Part shown: positions 27,695 through 35,968 of the stretch, in pieces
Numbering within the stretch: the first letter of the stretch is position 1
Layout: each line of letters opens with the position of its first letter
Assembly (NCBI GenBank): GCA_031423155.1
Contig: JANPEZ010000011.1
Coordinates: 1 to 64,000, forward strand
Length of the DNA: 64,000 nucleotides
Direction: 5' to 3'
Source of the DNA: JANPEZ01 sp031423155
Lineage (GTDB): Bacteria > Actinomycetota > UBA4738 > HRBIN12
Program-made: the position numbers and the translations under genes
Notes under the pieces: model-generated
The model's input: only the letters and a program-made list of their open reading frames with translations
What the model was told of the DNA's origin: nothing
Database searches by the model: none

Positions 27695-27769
27695 GCGCCG
27701 GTAGCTCAGTCCGGATAGAGTGTCTGACTACGGATCAGAAGGTCGGGGGTTCGAATCCCTCCCGGCGCG
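27695..27769 (+). tRNA. tRNA-Arg(ACG)
   Basis: A 75-nt tRNA. The acceptor GCGCCGG (27695-27701) pairs with CCGGCGC (27762-27768); discriminator G at 27769. Anticodon stem TCTGA/TCAGA with loop CTACGGA, anticodon ACG at 27730-27732. Position 34 is A, so reading of CGC and CGA needs deamination to inosine by TadA, whose gene is at 37643. CCA is not encoded. TAGACT at 27679-27684 is a likely -10. Confidence 0.95.
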
Positions 27770-27809
27770 CTTCTTCGTCGTCTCGTCATCACTTCCGTAG
27801 GAGCTGGCG

Positions 27810-28379
27810 TTGGAAGTCGTCTCTTTCCCTGAATCGGAAGTTCCCGGGTCCCTGCGCGCTCAGGTGCTCGCGCTACAGGATCAAGCCTGGCCCGAAGACG
27901 CTCCCTCCGGCGAGACGAGCCTCGTTCATGACCCCTCGCTTCAACCGCTATCCATGATCCTCGTCGAAGGCGGGCGCGTGCTGGCAGCTCTGGATGTCCT
28001 TTCGAAGGAGATCGTTCACGACGGGGTTCGCTACTCCGCGAGCGGGCTGAGCACCGTGGTGACGGACCTGGCGGAGCAGCGGAAGGGCTACGGGAGAAGG
28101 CTCGTCGAGGCCGCGCGCGAGGCGATCCGCGATGCTGGTGCCGACCTCAGCATCTTCACCTGCGATCGCCATCTTCAGGGGTTCTACGAGCGGGCCGGAT
28201 TCTCGATCCTTGCCGGCACAGCGATCATCGGTGGCACCAGGGAGGACCCGTTCCCCAGCGACCGGTTCGACAAAGTGACTGTGGCCGCGTTCTTCTCCGG
28301 ACTCACTCTCGAGCATGCCGACTCCTTCGAGGGCGCGCGCATCGAGCTGTATCCGGGACTGATCGACAAGCTCTGGTAG
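27810..28379 (+). CDS. GNAT-family N-acetyltransferase
   Basis: A 189-residue acetyltransferase. The acetyl-CoA motif is VVTDLAEQRKGYGRRLVEAA (pattern Q/RxxGxG/A), then CDRHLQGFYERAGF, the common end of the fold. It begins with TTG at 27810, behind TAGGAG with about 7-nt spacing. The N-terminal part (EVPGSLRAQVLALQDQAWP) resembles aminoglycoside 2'-N-acetyltransferase-like proteins, but resistance cannot be inferred from this. Substrate unknown. Confidence 0.78.
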   Translation: MEVVSFPESEVPGSLRAQVLALQDQAWPEDAPSGETSLVHDPSLQPLSMILVEGGRVLAALDVLSKEIVHDGVRYSASGLSTVVTDLAEQRKGYGRRLVEAAREAIRDAGADLSIFTCDRHLQGFYERAGFSILAGTAIIGGTREDPFPSDRFDKVTVAAFFSGLTLEHADSFEGARIELYPGLIDKLW

Positions 28380-28410
28380 GGGTTACGGCCGAACCGATAT
28401 CCTGCGCGCG

Positions 28411-28980
28411 ATGGCGACTTTCGAAGTCCTGACCGAAGGCTACATCCGCGAGGGTGATGACCTGCGAGTCGCCAGCACCGTCAGCTTCGTGAGGGACGGG
28501 GCCGCTCTCATCGTCATCGATCCGGGAATGGTCTCGTCGGTGTCGCAGATCCTCGATCCCCTTCGCGATCTCGGGATCGAGCCGGAGGCGATAACCGATG
28601 TCGTCTTCAGCCACCACCATCCCGACCACACGATCAACGCCGCGTTGTTCGCCAACGCGCGTATCCACGACTACTGGGCGACGTACGAGGCCGACCTGTG
28701 GATCGACCGCGAGGCCGAGGGGTTCCAGGTCTCGCCCGACGTGACTCTGCTCCAAACGCCCGGCCATACCCGCGAGGACGTCACGACGCTCGTCACGACC
28801 GAGGGCGGAGTCGTCGCCTTCACGCACCTTTGGTGGATGGCTGAAGGCCCGGCCGACGACCCCTACACGATCGACCGAGAGGTTCATCGCGCGCAGCGTG
28901 AGCGGGTCCTGGAACGGGCTGCGCTCATCGTCCCGGGCCACGGTCCGGCATTCGCGCCGGACGGCGCCACCGCTCGCTAG
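28411..28980 (+). CDS. Metallo-beta-lactamase-fold protein, MBLAC1-like
   Basis: A 189-residue MBL-fold hydrolase with FSHHHPDHTINAALF as the zinc motif and TPGHTREDVT. The usual Gly-Asp strand is replaced by FTHLWWMAEGP, so the bridging Asp seems missing, a state like that of MBLAC1 proteins. The last His is in VPGHGPAF. The start ATG at 28411 has no Shine-Dalgarno sequence; TATCCT at 28398-28403 ends 7 nt before it, so transcription is probably leaderless. A short, unlike-its-neighbour gene in a row of single-gene units. Confidence 0.8.
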   Translation: MATFEVLTEGYIREGDDLRVASTVSFVRDGAALIVIDPGMVSSVSQILDPLRDLGIEPEAITDVVFSHHHPDHTINAALFANARIHDYWATYEADLWIDREAEGFQVSPDVTLLQTPGHTREDVTTLVTTEGGVVAFTHLWWMAEGPADDPYTIDREVHRAQRERVLERAALIVPGHGPAFAPDGATAR

Positions 28981-29004
28981 CACGCGCCGCCGTAAGCTGC
29001 GCCG

Positions 29005-30258
29005 ATGGGTGCTCCGATCCTCGACCGGGTTGGGATCTTCCGGCCGCTCCGGATACGCGACTTCAGGTTGCTGTGGACCGCCATGACCGTCTCCTTCCTC
29101 GGGGACGGGATCTACATCGTTGCGATCGCCTGGCAGGTCTACGAACTGTCGAACGTACCCAGCGCCCTGGCCGCGGTAGGGGTGGCCTGGATGCTTCCGC
29201 AGACCTTCGTCCTGCTCTTCAGCGGTGTCATGTCCGACCGCCTCGACCGCCGGCGAGTGATGATCGCGGGAGACCTGATCAGGGGGGTCGCGATCGGCGG
29301 CATCGGGATCTTGTCCGTCACGGACTCGATACACATGTGGCAACTCATAGCTCTCGTGGTCGTCTACGGGATCGGCCAGGGGATATTCGGCCCGGCATTC
29401 TCGGCCGTCGTCCCAGAGCTGGTTCCGCAGGAGTTGCTGACCGAAGCGAACGCGCTCGATTCGTTCGTGAAGCCGTTCGCGTACCAACTGATGGGACCGG
29501 CCCTCGGGGGGTTGCTGGTCGATCACGTCGGCACCGGATCGGCCTTCCTGTTCGACGCGGCGACCTTCGCCTTCTCGGCGGCGACCCTGCTTCGGATGAG
29601 CGTTCCTCACCGAGCGCCGGTCGAGAGGAAGACGTCGGCCTTCGCCGAGCTTAAGGAGGGACTGGTCTACGTCCGCAGCCGGGTCTGGCTCTGGGGAGGC
29701 ATGATGGCGGCGTTGATCGGACTGCTCCTGACATGGGGTCCCTTCGACGTGTTGATGCCGTACATCGTGAAGAACGTGTTGCACGGAAGCGCGGCCGACG
29801 TGGGATACGTCTTCCTGGCCGGAGGGGTCGCGGCCGTGTTGACCGCCCTGGTCTGGGGTCAGCGCGGCCTGCCCCGACATCCGATGCGCTGGCTCTACCT
29901 GTCGTGGTCGTTCGCGTCTTTCTCGATAGCCGGCTTCGGGATAGCCAACGCCCTGTGGCAGGCCATGTTCTTCTCGATGATCTCCTCGGCCGGCATCACA
30001 ACGCTGCTCGTGATGTGGTTCACGATCGTGCAGAGGTTCGTTCCGACCGAGATCCTCGGGAGGGTATCGAGCATCGATTGGCTGATCTCGGCGGCACTCG
30101 TGCCGGTCTCGTTCGCCCTCACGGGACCTGCGGCGGCCGCCTTCGGCGCGCGCAACACGATGATCTACGCCGGCGTGGCCGGAGGGCTCACGATCCTTGC
30201 CACGATGCTCGTCCTGCCGGGAGTCCTGGATCCGGACCGGGAGGGCTTCACCGGCTGA
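29005..30258 (+). CDS. MFS transporter
   Basis: A 417-residue major facilitator protein, probably 12 helices. The helix 2-3 loop GVMSDRLDRRRVMIAGDL carries the MFS signature (GxxxDRxxRR). It resembles the MFS_3-type exporters (macrolide/enterobactin-like). ATG at 29005 sits 6 nt behind TAAGCT with no ribosome binding site, a weak leaderless case. Substrate not assignable. Confidence 0.85.
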   Translation: MGAPILDRVGIFRPLRIRDFRLLWTAMTVSFLGDGIYIVAIAWQVYELSNVPSALAAVGVAWMLPQTFVLLFSGVMSDRLDRRRVMIAGDLIRGVAIGGIGILSVTDSIHMWQLIALVVVYGIGQGIFGPAFSAVVPELVPQELLTEANALDSFVKPFAYQLMGPALGGLLVDHVGTGSAFLFDAATFAFSAATLLRMSVPHRAPVERKTSAFAELKEGLVYVRSRVWLWGGMMAALIGLLLTWGPFDVLMPYIVKNVLHGSAADVGYVFLAGGVAAVLTALVWGQRGLPRHPMRWLYLSWSFASFSIAGFGIANALWQAMFFSMISSAGITTLLVMWFTIVQRFVPTEILGRVSSIDWLISAALVPVSFALTGPAAAAFGARNTMIYAGVAGGLTILATMLVLPGVLDPDREGFTG

Positions 30259-30284
30259 AGCCGCCCACGGTTAGACTCGGGGCC

Positions 30285-31256
30285 ATGGAGTACACCCACC
30301 TCGGACGGTTCGGCGTCGTCGTCTCGAGGATGTGCCTTGGAACCATGAACTTCGGTCCGCACACCTCAGAAGAGGACAGCCACCGGATCATGGACATCGC
30401 CCTGGGGCACGGCATCAACTTCTTCGATACCGCCAACGTCTACGGTCGCTACCTGGGCGTCGGCACGACCGAGACGATCATCGGCCACTGGTTCGGCAAG
30501 GGCGCGACCCGCCGCGACAAGGTGGTCCTGGCTACGAAGGTCTACGGCAGGGTCTCGGATTGGCCGAACGACTCGAAGCTTTCTGCCCTTCACATCCGAA
30601 AGTCCTGCGAGGACTCCCTGCGCCGGTTGAACACCGACCGCATCGATCTGTATCAGATGCATCACATCGACCGTGAGAGTTGGTGGGACGAGGTCTGGCA
30701 GGCGATGGACAACCTCGTGCAACAGGGCAAGGTGCTCTACGTCGGGTCGTCGAACTTCGCGGGCTGGCACATCGCGCGGGCGAACGAGATCGCACGCCAC
30801 CGGCATTTCCTCGGTCTGGTTTCCGAACAGGGGCTGTACAACCTGACCCAGAGAACCGTGGAGTTGGAAGTCCTTCCCGCCGTGGCCGAGTACGGCATGG
30901 GGTTCATCCCCTACAGCCCTCTCGCCGGAGGCCTGCTCGCCGGCGCGCTCGGCAAGCTCGGTGAAGGTCGTCGCCACGAGGAGTATCTGCGCGAGGAGAT
31001 CTCTCAGGCCCGCGAGCAACTGGAGAAGTGGGAAGCGCTCTGCGCGGAGATAGGGGAGCGCCCCGCGCACGTGGCGCTGGCCTGGTTGCTCGCCAACCCG
31101 GTAGTCACGGCTCCGATCATCGGTCCGCGCACGGTCGAGCAACTCGAGGGTTCCCTGCGTGCGCTCGAGATCGAGCTGACGGACGAGCACCTGGCCAAGC
31201 TGGACGAGATCTTCCCGGGACCCGGCGGCCCCGCCCCCGAGGCCTACGCCTGGTAG
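30285..31256 (+). CDS. Aldo/keto reductase
   Basis: A 323-residue NADPH-dependent reductase of the AKR superfamily. Catalytic tetrad: Asp and Tyr in FFDTANVYG, Lys in LATKVYG and His in YQMHHID; the cofactor end is WLLANPVVTAPIIGPRTVEQL. It resembles YajO/AKR13-type proteins. ATG at 30285, with TAGACT at 30272-30277 ending 7 nt before it and no ribosome binding site, so leaderless. Physiological substrate unknown. Confidence 0.9.
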   Translation: MEYTHLGRFGVVVSRMCLGTMNFGPHTSEEDSHRIMDIALGHGINFFDTANVYGRYLGVGTTETIIGHWFGKGATRRDKVVLATKVYGRVSDWPNDSKLSALHIRKSCEDSLRRLNTDRIDLYQMHHIDRESWWDEVWQAMDNLVQQGKVLYVGSSNFAGWHIARANEIARHRHFLGLVSEQGLYNLTQRTVELEVLPAVAEYGMGFIPYSPLAGGLLAGALGKLGEGRRHEEYLREEISQAREQLEKWEALCAEIGERPAHVALAWLLANPVVTAPIIGPRTVEQLEGSLRALEIELTDEHLAKLDEIFPGPGGPAPEAYAW

Positions 31257-31320
31257 TTGAGTCGGCTGCTCGCCGGGCGGATTATCGGACGGAAGGTCCC
31301 ACCTACAGAAGGGTCAGCCC

Positions 31321-32259
31321 ATGGACGTCCCACCCCTGCCCTCGGCCCAACCACCGACAGGGTTGGCTTCCTCCTTGAGCCGGGACACCTTGATCGAGAT
31401 CCTGGGCTACTTCGGCGCGGCCGTTGCCCTGGCCGCAGCAACGGTGGCGCTGGATCCATCGAGCAAGACGGTTCAGACGCTCTTCAACGCCGTGGTCGCG
31501 CTCGCCCTCCTGGCGTCGGGCTGGGCGGTCGGGGAGGATTCGGACGTCCTTCGAAGGATGAGGAGCGTCTTCTGGTTCCTATCCGTCGGCAGCTTCGCCG
31601 GTTTCCTCACCGGGGTCCTGGGCGACATGATGGACGTCACGGGTCGAACTCTTACGGTGGCGGTAGCCGGGGTAACCACGATCTTCTCGGCGATCCTTTG
31701 GATGATGTCCAAGAGGAGCCTGCAGGTGATCGCGCTCTTTTTCGCGGGTCTGGTTACGGCCGTGGCGATCATCTTCCCGGACATGAGTGCTATCTCATTC
31801 ATCGTCCCTCCCGACTTCACCGGTGTGGCACTCGTCGTCACCGCGTGGGGACTGATGTCGTTCGGTCTGGGTTGGAAAGGGTTGATCCAGCCGCGGAGGA
31901 CGGCGATGGTGCTCGGCTCTATCGCCGCGATCTACGGACCCTCGGTAAAGCTGCAGTTCCAAGGCCAAGGGGAACTGATCTGGGAGGTAGGGTCGCTGGC
32001 TATCGCCGTCCTGGCCCTGGCGGTCGGCGCCCTCATCGGCGAGAGAGCTCCGGCCGGGATCGGGATAGCCGGACTCTTGGTCGTGACGTCGGTGATCGTC
32101 GCTGATCAAACGAAGGAACAGGCGCCGGCGGTCGTTCTCGTCGTCGTCGGGGTCGCGTTGCTGGCTGTTGCCATCGCGGCTGCCAGGGGGGCATTCGGGG
32201 GAGCCCGGCCAGCGGCTGCCGCCGATCCACCGCCCCCGGTTCCGCCGTCCGAGGTCTAG
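31321..32259 (+). CDS. Polytopic membrane protein, unknown function
   Basis: A 312-residue protein with about nine hydrophobic segments from residue 23 to 288 and a Pro/Ala-rich tail. An N-terminal polar stretch (PPLPSAQPPTGLASSLS) precedes the first helix; the pattern of paired helices (ILGYFGAAVALAAATVAL, ALALLASGWAVG) recalls DUF2157-type membrane proteins, but I see no diagnostic motif. AGAAGG lies upstream of the ATG. It ends 3 bp before the convergent nitroreductase stop. Function not assignable. Confidence 0.65.
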   Translation: MDVPPLPSAQPPTGLASSLSRDTLIEILGYFGAAVALAAATVALDPSSKTVQTLFNAVVALALLASGWAVGEDSDVLRRMRSVFWFLSVGSFAGFLTGVLGDMMDVTGRTLTVAVAGVTTIFSAILWMMSKRSLQVIALFFAGLVTAVAIIFPDMSAISFIVPPDFTGVALVVTAWGLMSFGLGWKGLIQPRRTAMVLGSIAAIYGPSVKLQFQGQGELIWEVGSLAIAVLALAVGALIGERAPAGIGIAGLLVVTSVIVADQTKEQAPAVVLVVVGVALLAVAIAAARGAFGGARPAAAADPPPPVPPSEV

Positions 32260-32262
32260 CGG

Positions 32263-32775
32263 CTACCAGCGCTCGTCGTGCCGCAGGTCGGGCATGGGCC
32301 TTCGATCCGGGTCGCTCTGGAGAACGGCCGGCGCCGAGAGATATCCGAGCGAGATCAGATAGTCACACCTGGATCCCGTCGGATACCCGAGTAGCTCGCG
32401 CGTCAGCTCCGGTTTGTAGACCGCGGCGTGACAGGAGCCGATCCCCAGCTCCCAGGCGGTCAACATCATCGACTGAACAGCCTGACCCAGGTCGAAGGCT
32501 ATGGACTCGCGCTCGTCGGGGTCGGCCTCGTCGGGAGTGACGAATGCGATGGCGGCGGTTGCGCCGGCCAGATGCTGTGACCAGTCGCCCACCTCCGAGA
32601 GCTCGGCCAACATCTCGCTGTCTGTAACGAGGATGAAACCCCAGCGCTGATCGTTCTTCGATGAGGGCGAGCGTCGCCCGGCCTCGAGTATGCGGTCGAG
32701 ATGTTCGGGCTCGATCGCTCGGCCCTTGAACCGGCGGACGGCGCGCTGCGAGGTGATCGCGTCCCAGACGTTCAT
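32263..32775 (-). CDS. Nitroreductase-family protein
   Basis: A 170-residue FMN-binding fold: SQRAVRRFKGRAIEPEHLDRIL (phosphate-binding RxxR), AGRRSPSSKNDQRWGFILV and the C-terminal GYLSAP, the FMN-binding GY-type end. Short for a classical nitroreductase but normal for the compact class. The start ATG at 32775 overlaps the stop of the IclR regulator by 4 nt (ATGA), so the two form a unit. Acts as an NAD(P)H-dependent reductase; substrate unknown. Confidence 0.85.
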   Translation of the reverse strand: MNVWDAITSQRAVRRFKGRAIEPEHLDRILEAGRRSPSSKNDQRWGFILVTDSEMLAELSEVGDWSQHLAGATAAIAFVTPDEADPDERESIAFDLGQAVQSMMLTAWELGIGSCHAAVYKPELTRELLGYPTGSRCDYLISLGYLSAPAVLQSDPDRRPMPDLRHDERW

Positions 32776-33593
32776 CGGGTTCTCCGGGCTGCCGGTTGGC
32801 GGTTCGGGGCGTCTTCGGTCACGCCCAGCGCCGATCCGATCTCGCGGGCGGCGGCGGTGACGGCGGGAGCGTACTTGCGGGCGGTGATCCGGCCGATGCG
32901 CGTCGAAGGGCCGCTGACGGAAACCGCTGCGACGCAGACGCCATCGTGGTCGAAGACGGGCGCGCTCACCGAACCGACGCCCTTCTGGCGCTCGCCCGCG
33001 CTCCAAGCCCAACCTCGGCGCCGGGTCGAGTCGATATCACGCGAGAGTCTTGCGGCGTCCGGCGTCTCGTCGGTGAACCGCTCGATCCGCTCGAGCGCTT
33101 GGATCCTGGCTCCCGCAGGCCCCCAGGCCAGGAAGACCCTCCCGGCCGAACCCGCGGTCAGCGGCAGCGACGCTCCGATCGGAACGATGGTGCGAAGTTC
33201 GCTCTGCGATTCGACGGCATCGATGCAGACGCGGCGGAGCTGATCGGGGATATACAGCTGGGCGGATTCACCCGTCGTTGCGGCCAGATGTTCGATGACC
33301 GGATGGGCCAGATCTCGAAGCGGGACCTCGCGCATGGCGGAGGCCGCCAGCCGCAGGAGCCGCGGGCCGAGGCGGTAGCCGAGGCCCCCGACCACCGTGA
33401 GGAATCCATGGGCCTCCAGGGCTTTGACCATCCGGTGGGTGGTCGAGCGCGTGAACCCGGTCGACTCGACGATGGCGGTGTAGCTGTGCGCGCCGTTCTC
33501 TACCGCTTCCAGCACGGCGACGGCGCGGTCGAGCACTCCCACGCCGGTGTCGACGTCCTGTTGCGAGGTTCCGAGTCTCTTGGTTACACTCAT
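32772..33593 (-). CDS. IclR-family regulator, NdgR/LtbR-like
   Basis: A 273-residue regulator. The winged helix-turn-helix is residues about 20-75 (GVGVLDRAVAVLEAV, STTHRMVKALEAHGFL), the effector domain about 90-250 with TGESAQLYI, RRGWAWSAGERQKGVGSVSAPV and AAVSVSGPSTRIGR. These stretches are like those of NdgR (Streptomyces) and LtbR (Corynebacterium), which sit divergent from leuCD and control leucine and tryptophan genes. The gene is divergent from leuC with 57 nt between the starts, as in those genera. No ribosome binding site is seen. Name held back because only the family is certain. Confidence 0.88.
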   Translation of the reverse strand: MSVTKRLGTSQQDVDTGVGVLDRAVAVLEAVENGAHSYTAIVESTGFTRSTTHRMVKALEAHGFLTVVGGLGYRLGPRLLRLAASAMREVPLRDLAHPVIEHLAATTGESAQLYIPDQLRRVCIDAVESQSELRTIVPIGASLPLTAGSAGRVFLAWGPAGARIQALERIERFTDETPDAARLSRDIDSTRRRGWAWSAGERQKGVGSVSAPVFDHDGVCVAAVSVSGPSTRIGRITARKYAPAVTAAAREIGSALGVTEDAPNRQPAARRTR

Positions 33594-33630
33594 GTTCCAT
33601 ATAGCAGTATCACATCCCACTATCTGGAAC
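33594..33630. promoter_or_regulatory. Inverted repeat in the ndgR-like/leuC intergenic region
   Basis: GTTCCATATA (33594-33603) faces TATCTGGAAC (33621-33630), 9 of 10 positions symmetrical, 17-nt spacer. It sits directly after the regulator's ATG in the only space shared by both genes. It is a candidate operator of the IclR protein; the arms lie about 27 bp apart (two and a half helical turns). Confidence 0.55.
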
Positions 33631-33650
33631 AAGCCCAGGGAGGCGAAGAG

Positions 33651-35045
33651 ATGGGTATCACGCTCGCAGAGAAGGTCTGGGAACGCCACGTCGTCCACAG
33701 AGCCGAGGGCGAGCCCGATCTCCTCTACGTCGATCTTCATCTGGTGCACGAGGTGACCTCGCCTCAGGCCTTCGACGGACTGCGAGCAGCGGGGCGTCCG
33801 GTGCGGCGTCCCGATCTGACGGTAGCGACGATGGATCACAACGTTCCCACCGCGCCCGGACCACAGGATCCGATCAGCGTCAGGCAGATGCAAGCCCTGG
33901 CCGAGAACTGTGCGGAGTTCGGAGTGATGCTCTTTCCCACCGGGCATATCGGCCAAGGGATCGTCCACGTCATCGGTCCTCAGATGGGACTCACGCAGCC
34001 CGGCTCGGTGATCGTGTGCGGAGACTCGCACACCTCTACCCACGGGGCGTTCGGCGCGCTGGCCTTCGGGATCGGAACCAGCGAGGTCGAACACGTGCTG
34101 GCCACCCAGACTCTGCCGCAGAAAGCCGCGAAGACGATGGCGGTTACCGTCGAAGGCGATCTGCCCGATGGCGTCGGCGCCAAGGATGTGATCCTTGCGA
34201 TCATCGCCAAGATAGGAACGGGAGGCGGCGTCGGCCACGTGATCGAGTACCGGGGTTCGGCGATCCGAGCTCTGTCGATGGAGGGTCGCATGACCGTCTG
34301 CAATATGTCGATCGAAGGCGGCGCGCGTGCGGGGATGATCGCGCCCGATGACACCGCGTTCGAGTACCTCGAGGGGCGTCCCCACGCTCCGACGGGCGCC
34401 GACTGGGAGCACGCTCTCGACGATTGGCGCGGCCTGCCGACCGATGACGACGCGGTCTTCGACACCGAGGTCACGCTGGACGCCGCGACGTTGACAGCGT
34501 TCGTCAGTTGGGGGACGAACCCCGGCCAGACCGTGTCCATAGACGACGTCGTGCCCGATCCCTCTTCCTTCGTGGACACCCAGAAGCGCGAGGCCGCCGA
34601 GCGTGCTCTGACCTACATGGGACTTGAGCCCGGTACCGCCATCCGAGACATCCGGCCGGACACGATCTTCATCGGCTCCTGTACGAACTCTCGTATCGGC
34701 GACCTGCGCGAGGCCGCAGACGTGTTGCGCGGCAAGCAAGTTGCCCCCGGCCTGCGCGCGATGGTCGTCCCCGGCTCGATGCTCGTGAAGGCCCAAGCCG
34801 AGAAGGAAGGCCTGGACGATGTCTTCATTCGCTCCGGCTTCGAGTGGCGCGAGGCAGGTTGCTCGATGTGTCTGGGGATGAACCCGGACCAGCTGGCGCC
34901 TGGGGAACGCAGCGCCTCGACGTCCAACCGCAACTTCGAGGGGCGTCAGGGCAAGGGCGGGAGAACCCACCTGGTCTCTCCGGCCGTCGCGGCCGCGACC
35001 GCGGTGGCCGGGCACTTCGCCACTCCTGCGGATCTGAGGGTTTGA
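33651..35045 (+). CDS. leuC: 3-isopropylmalate dehydratase large subunit
   Basis: A 464-residue aconitase-family subunit that, with LeuD, converts 2-isopropylmalate to 3-isopropylmalate in leucine synthesis. The 4Fe-4S ligands are in GSCTNSRIGDL and in the C-terminal GCSMCLGMNPDQL, with VCGDSHTSTHGAFG from the active site. GGGAGG (33638-33643) precedes the ATG at 33651. leuD follows with 2 nt between, so the pair is an operon. Leucine control by the IclR protein is inferred from the neighbouring gene. Confidence 0.96.
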   Translation: MGITLAEKVWERHVVHRAEGEPDLLYVDLHLVHEVTSPQAFDGLRAAGRPVRRPDLTVATMDHNVPTAPGPQDPISVRQMQALAENCAEFGVMLFPTGHIGQGIVHVIGPQMGLTQPGSVIVCGDSHTSTHGAFGALAFGIGTSEVEHVLATQTLPQKAAKTMAVTVEGDLPDGVGAKDVILAIIAKIGTGGGVGHVIEYRGSAIRALSMEGRMTVCNMSIEGGARAGMIAPDDTAFEYLEGRPHAPTGADWEHALDDWRGLPTDDDAVFDTEVTLDAATLTAFVSWGTNPGQTVSIDDVVPDPSSFVDTQKREAAERALTYMGLEPGTAIRDIRPDTIFIGSCTNSRIGDLREAADVLRGKQVAPGLRAMVVPGSMLVKAQAEKEGLDDVFIRSGFEWREAGCSMCLGMNPDQLAPGERSASTSNRNFEGRQGKGGRTHLVSPAVAAATAVAGHFATPADLRV

Positions 35046-35047
35046 AC

Positions 35048-35632
35048 ATGGAGCCGATCGATGTCATCGAGGGAACCGCGCTGCCACTGGATAGATCCGA
35101 TGTCGACACCGACCAGATCATCCCGGCGGAGTACCTGAAGAGGATCGAGCGGACAGGCTTCGGTCAGTTCCTGTTCGACTCCTGGCGCAAGGATCCGGAT
35201 TTCGTCATGAACGATCAGCGCTACGCGGGAGCCAAGATCCTGCTCGCCGGCGAGAACTTCGGGTGCGGTTCGAGCCGCGAGCACGCTCCCTGGGCGATCG
35301 AGGACGCGGGATTCCGCGCGGTCATCGCGCCGAGCTTCGCCGACATCTTCCGCAATAACTGCACGAAGATCGGGCTGCTGCCGGTGGAGCTGCCCGCCGA
35401 GAGCGTCCGCGCTCTGATGGATGCGGTTCTCGATGACCCGTCGACGACCATCGTCGTGGATCTGCCGGGCCGGCAGGTACGGGCTCCTGGCGTGGACGAG
35501 TCGTTCGAACTCGATGACCACACCCACCGTAGGCTGCTCGAGGGCGTAGATGACATCGGCATGACCATGCAGCTCGATGATGAGATAGCGGCGTTCGAGA
35601 CGGCGCGCCCGGGCTGGCTGCCGACCGTCTAG
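35048..35632 (+). CDS. leuD: 3-isopropylmalate dehydratase small subunit
   Basis: A 194-residue partner of LeuC. Motifs: LDRSDVDTDQIIPAEYLKR, the substrate-recognition loop NFGCGSSREHAPWA and FADIFRNNCTKIGLLP. Length is normal. The stop overlaps the stop of the convergent cupin gene by 4 nt (CTAG at 35629-35632). Confidence 0.96.
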   Translation: MEPIDVIEGTALPLDRSDVDTDQIIPAEYLKRIERTGFGQFLFDSWRKDPDFVMNDQRYAGAKILLAGENFGCGSSREHAPWAIEDAGFRAVIAPSFADIFRNNCTKIGLLPVELPAESVRALMDAVLDDPSTTIVVDLPGRQVRAPGVDESFELDDHTHRRLLEGVDDIGMTMQLDDEIAAFETARPGWLPTV

Positions 35633-35955
35633 GCGATGACCCAGAACTCCTTGAAGGGCGGAGTTATGTGCCATGTCGTCTCCGCGCCGGCCGGGATCGA
35701 GGCGATCACGCCCGGCTTCAGCTCCAGCGACGGGCCGCCGGCGATCTGAACGGTCGCCGATCCCTCGATCACCAGGAGGGTCTCGCGCTTGGGCGGCGTG
35801 TAGGTCACGGGGTCAAGGGCGGTCGTGAACCTGGACATCCCGGCGTCGAAGCCCTCGACGCTGGCCAGCACGTGCACGTCACCGTCCACCTCAGGATCGA
35901 ACTCCCATTCGCTGGTTCCCGTGTCCGAGACGAACACTCCAGGTGCGATCTCCAT
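35629..35955 (-). CDS. Cupin-domain protein
   Basis: A 108-residue single cupin. The beta-barrel pattern is visible from about residue 40 (TPPKRETLLVIEGSATVQI, then GVIASIPAGAETTWHI), but the canonical His cluster GxxxxHxHxxxxE is degenerate, so metal binding is uncertain. AAGGAG precedes the ATG at 35955, chosen over a longer frame. Upstream the NAPRTase gene ends 13 nt before. Function unknown. Confidence 0.72.
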   Translation of the reverse strand: MEIAPGVFVSDTGTSEWEFDPEVDGDVHVLASVEGFDAGMSRFTTALDPVTYTPPKRETLLVIEGSATVQIAGGPSLELKPGVIASIPAGAETTWHITPPFKEFWVIA

Positions 35956-35968
35956 GTCGCTCTCCTTC

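Noticed and set aside
28303..29880. Minus-strand frame of 525 codons across MBL and MFS genes
   Set aside because: No domain seen; plus-strand frames carry clear motifs.
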